Positions 6,064 through 6,944 of a DNA stretch of 6,944 nt are shown one piece after another. The notes under the pieces are model-generated. The model did no database searches and had not been told where the DNA came from. It saw only the letters and a program-made list of their open reading frames with translations. A program made the position numbers and the translations under genes. This DNA comes from Candidatus Dojkabacteria bacterium (GTDB lineage Bacteria; Patescibacteriota; Dojkabacteria; SC72), in NCBI GenBank assembly GCA_012511375.1, contig JAAZGF010000057.1:1-6944 (forward strand), written 5' to 3'. Numbering within the stretch: the first letter of the stretch is position 1; every line of letters begins with the position of its first letter.

Positions 6064-6944
6064 ACTACTTCCGCCACCACCTCCAAAGCCACCTCCACTA
6101 CTACCTCCGCTAAAACCACTTCCTCCTGATCCTCCGTGAGTAGATGTAAAACCACCAGCACTATTAGGAGGTTTAGCTTTGTTTTCCACGTTCTTTCCCA
6201 TATTAAGCAAAGAATTTGTTAAGACATAGGAGTCAAACCCTGTTACATCACCCTCATACCAAGATGGTGGTTCAGTATAAATATCTTTAAATTCATTAGC
6301 CCATTTCTTCTCTAAACCAAATATGATTGCATAAGGAAGTAGCTTCTCAAATACACCTCTAAATTTCTCTGGATTATTATGAAAATCAATTCTATGCTTT
6401 TCGGCTGTATTAATATATAGTTTTAGACCCTCTAACTCATGATATATATCATTTCCTTTTTCTCCTCGAAAATCTACTTTAAAAGAGAATATTAATGCAA
6501 GAATAGATGAAATTCCTAATCCAAAAGACCAACCAGTCAAAGCATACTCTAAGAAGACTCCTAAAGACATAAATGAAAGAAAAACACCTATGATACCAAG
6601 AGAGGAGAGAGATGATTGTAGTTTTCTTCTATTTTGATCAAAATACTTTAATTCAAATGCCTTATCACTTAATTTCCTGTTAATATCCCTTACAGTAAGA
6701 TAGAAGTCAGAGTGTATTTTCTTTGTATTAACACTATCTCCTTTTTTAAATATATCTAAAAGTATTAAATTAGAAGCATCATCGATTTCTAAAGCCTGCT
6801 GAGATTGTTTTTCTAATATATACTCCCTTTTCCCTTCCTGTTTTATCTTTATATGGCCATCTATAGCCATTTGGATAATTTCTGCTGTAACATGCCTATT
6901 CTCTAGTACTTTCTTGTAAAGAAAACCAGCAAACAAAGGAGTTA
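6058..6944 (-). CDS. DUF2207 membrane protein, C-terminal part with Gly/Ser-rich tail (cut by window edge)
   Basis: The frame is open to the right edge, so the true N-terminus is outside; 295 codons are visible, with no stop before the edge. A TTG at 6936 is an internal leucine (TPLFAGFLYKK), not a start. Counting from the first visible residue, about 1-50 (ENRHVTAEIIQMAIDGHIKI) matches the part of DUF2207 that follows the first membrane anchor. Two hydrophobic segments (about 115-135 and 138-154) form a membrane hairpin. LEGLKLYINTAEKHRI (170-185) and FEKLLPYAIIFGLEKKWANEF (198-218) are strong DUF2207 signatures. The tail from about 263 is Gly/Ser-rich and ends in SSW, as is usual in this family. 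Full-length members usually carry an N-terminal signal peptide and extracytoplasmic domain, which cannot be checked here. The function of the family is not established. It converges on the transferase gene with three bases between stops. Confidence 0.9.
   Translation of the reverse strand, partial: TPLFAGFLYKKVLENRHVTAEIIQMAIDGHIKIKQEGKREYILEKQSQQALEIDDASNLILLDIFKKGDSVNTKKIHSDFYLTVRDINRKLSDKAFELKYFDQNRRKLQSSLSSLGIIGVFLSFMSLGVFLEYALTGWSFGLGISSILALIFSFKVDFRGEKGNDIYHELEGLKLYINTAEKHRIDFHNNPEKFRGVFEKLLPYAIIFGLEKKWANEFKDIYTEPPSWYEGDVTGFDSYVLTNSLLNMGKNVENKAKPPNSAGGFTSTHGGSGGSGFSGGSSGGGFGGGGGSSW

Noticed and set aside
6061..6140. Repeat-like Gly/Ser codon stretch as a nucleotide repeat array
   Set aside because: The codons are irregular and encode the Gly/Ser-rich tail usual for DUF2207 proteins; no regular repeat unit is present.
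6934..6936. TTG as the start of the DUF2207 gene
   Set aside because: The frame stays open to the window edge, and the visible part matches only the middle and end of the family, so this is an internal leucine.
1..6944. Alternative genetic code (UGA as Gly or Trp), as in some reduced-genome bacteria
   Set aside because: Genes end at family-typical positions with TAA or TAG, Trp is TGG, and conserved glycines use GGN. Nothing requires UGA to be sense, though no gene here ends in TGA either.

Overview
The window is AT-rich, densely packed bacterial DNA. It holds seven protein-coding genes, two of them cut by the window edges, and no visible RNA genes, mobile elements or CRISPR arrays. Intergenic gaps range from 3 to 74 bases. 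All reading frames agree with the ordinary bacterial code: Trp is TGG, conserved Gly positions use GGN, and the six visible stops are four TAA and two TAG. The gene mix is a compact repair set plus an RsmI-like methylase, a DegT-type aminotransferase, a FemAB-like transferase and a DUF2207 membrane protein. With short gaps and leaderless-looking starts, this would fit a reduced-genome bacterium such as a member of the Candidate Phyla Radiation (Patescibacteria). That placement is an inference at low confidence.

Left part, minus strand (1-1141): the N-terminal third of uvrB (nucleotide excision repair) lies 14 bases downstream of an unrecognised 171-residue gene. Both point left, away from a 74-base divergent intergenic region (1142-1215).

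Right part, plus strand (1216-6054): a probable four-gene operon. It runs mutL (mismatch repair, with an intact endonuclease motif), an RsmI-type SAM methyltransferase overlapping mutL by one base, a DegT/DnrJ/EryC1/StrS-type PLP aminotransferase after 7 bases, and a FemAB/GNAT-fold transferase after 12 bases. The last two suggest a cell-envelope module (amino-sugar or peptide-bridge chemistry) attached to a repair and RNA-modification operon.

Right edge, minus strand (6058-6944): the C-terminal part of a DUF2207 membrane protein with a Gly/Ser-rich tail, convergent with the operon and only 3 bases from it.

The most notable signal is regulatory. The three genes that begin transcription units or sit near one (uvrB, the orphan gene and mutL) each have an extended -10 box of the form TGnTAnnnT ending 5 to 7 bases before the ATG, and no usable Shine-Dalgarno site. 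This suggests leaderless mRNAs. The mutL promoter is also overlapped by a perfect 7-bp inverted repeat whose arms lie 21 bp apart, placed like an operator. I found no clear multi-gene novel system. The unrecognised gene between the repair genes and the aminotransferase/FemAB pair are the best candidates for new biology.
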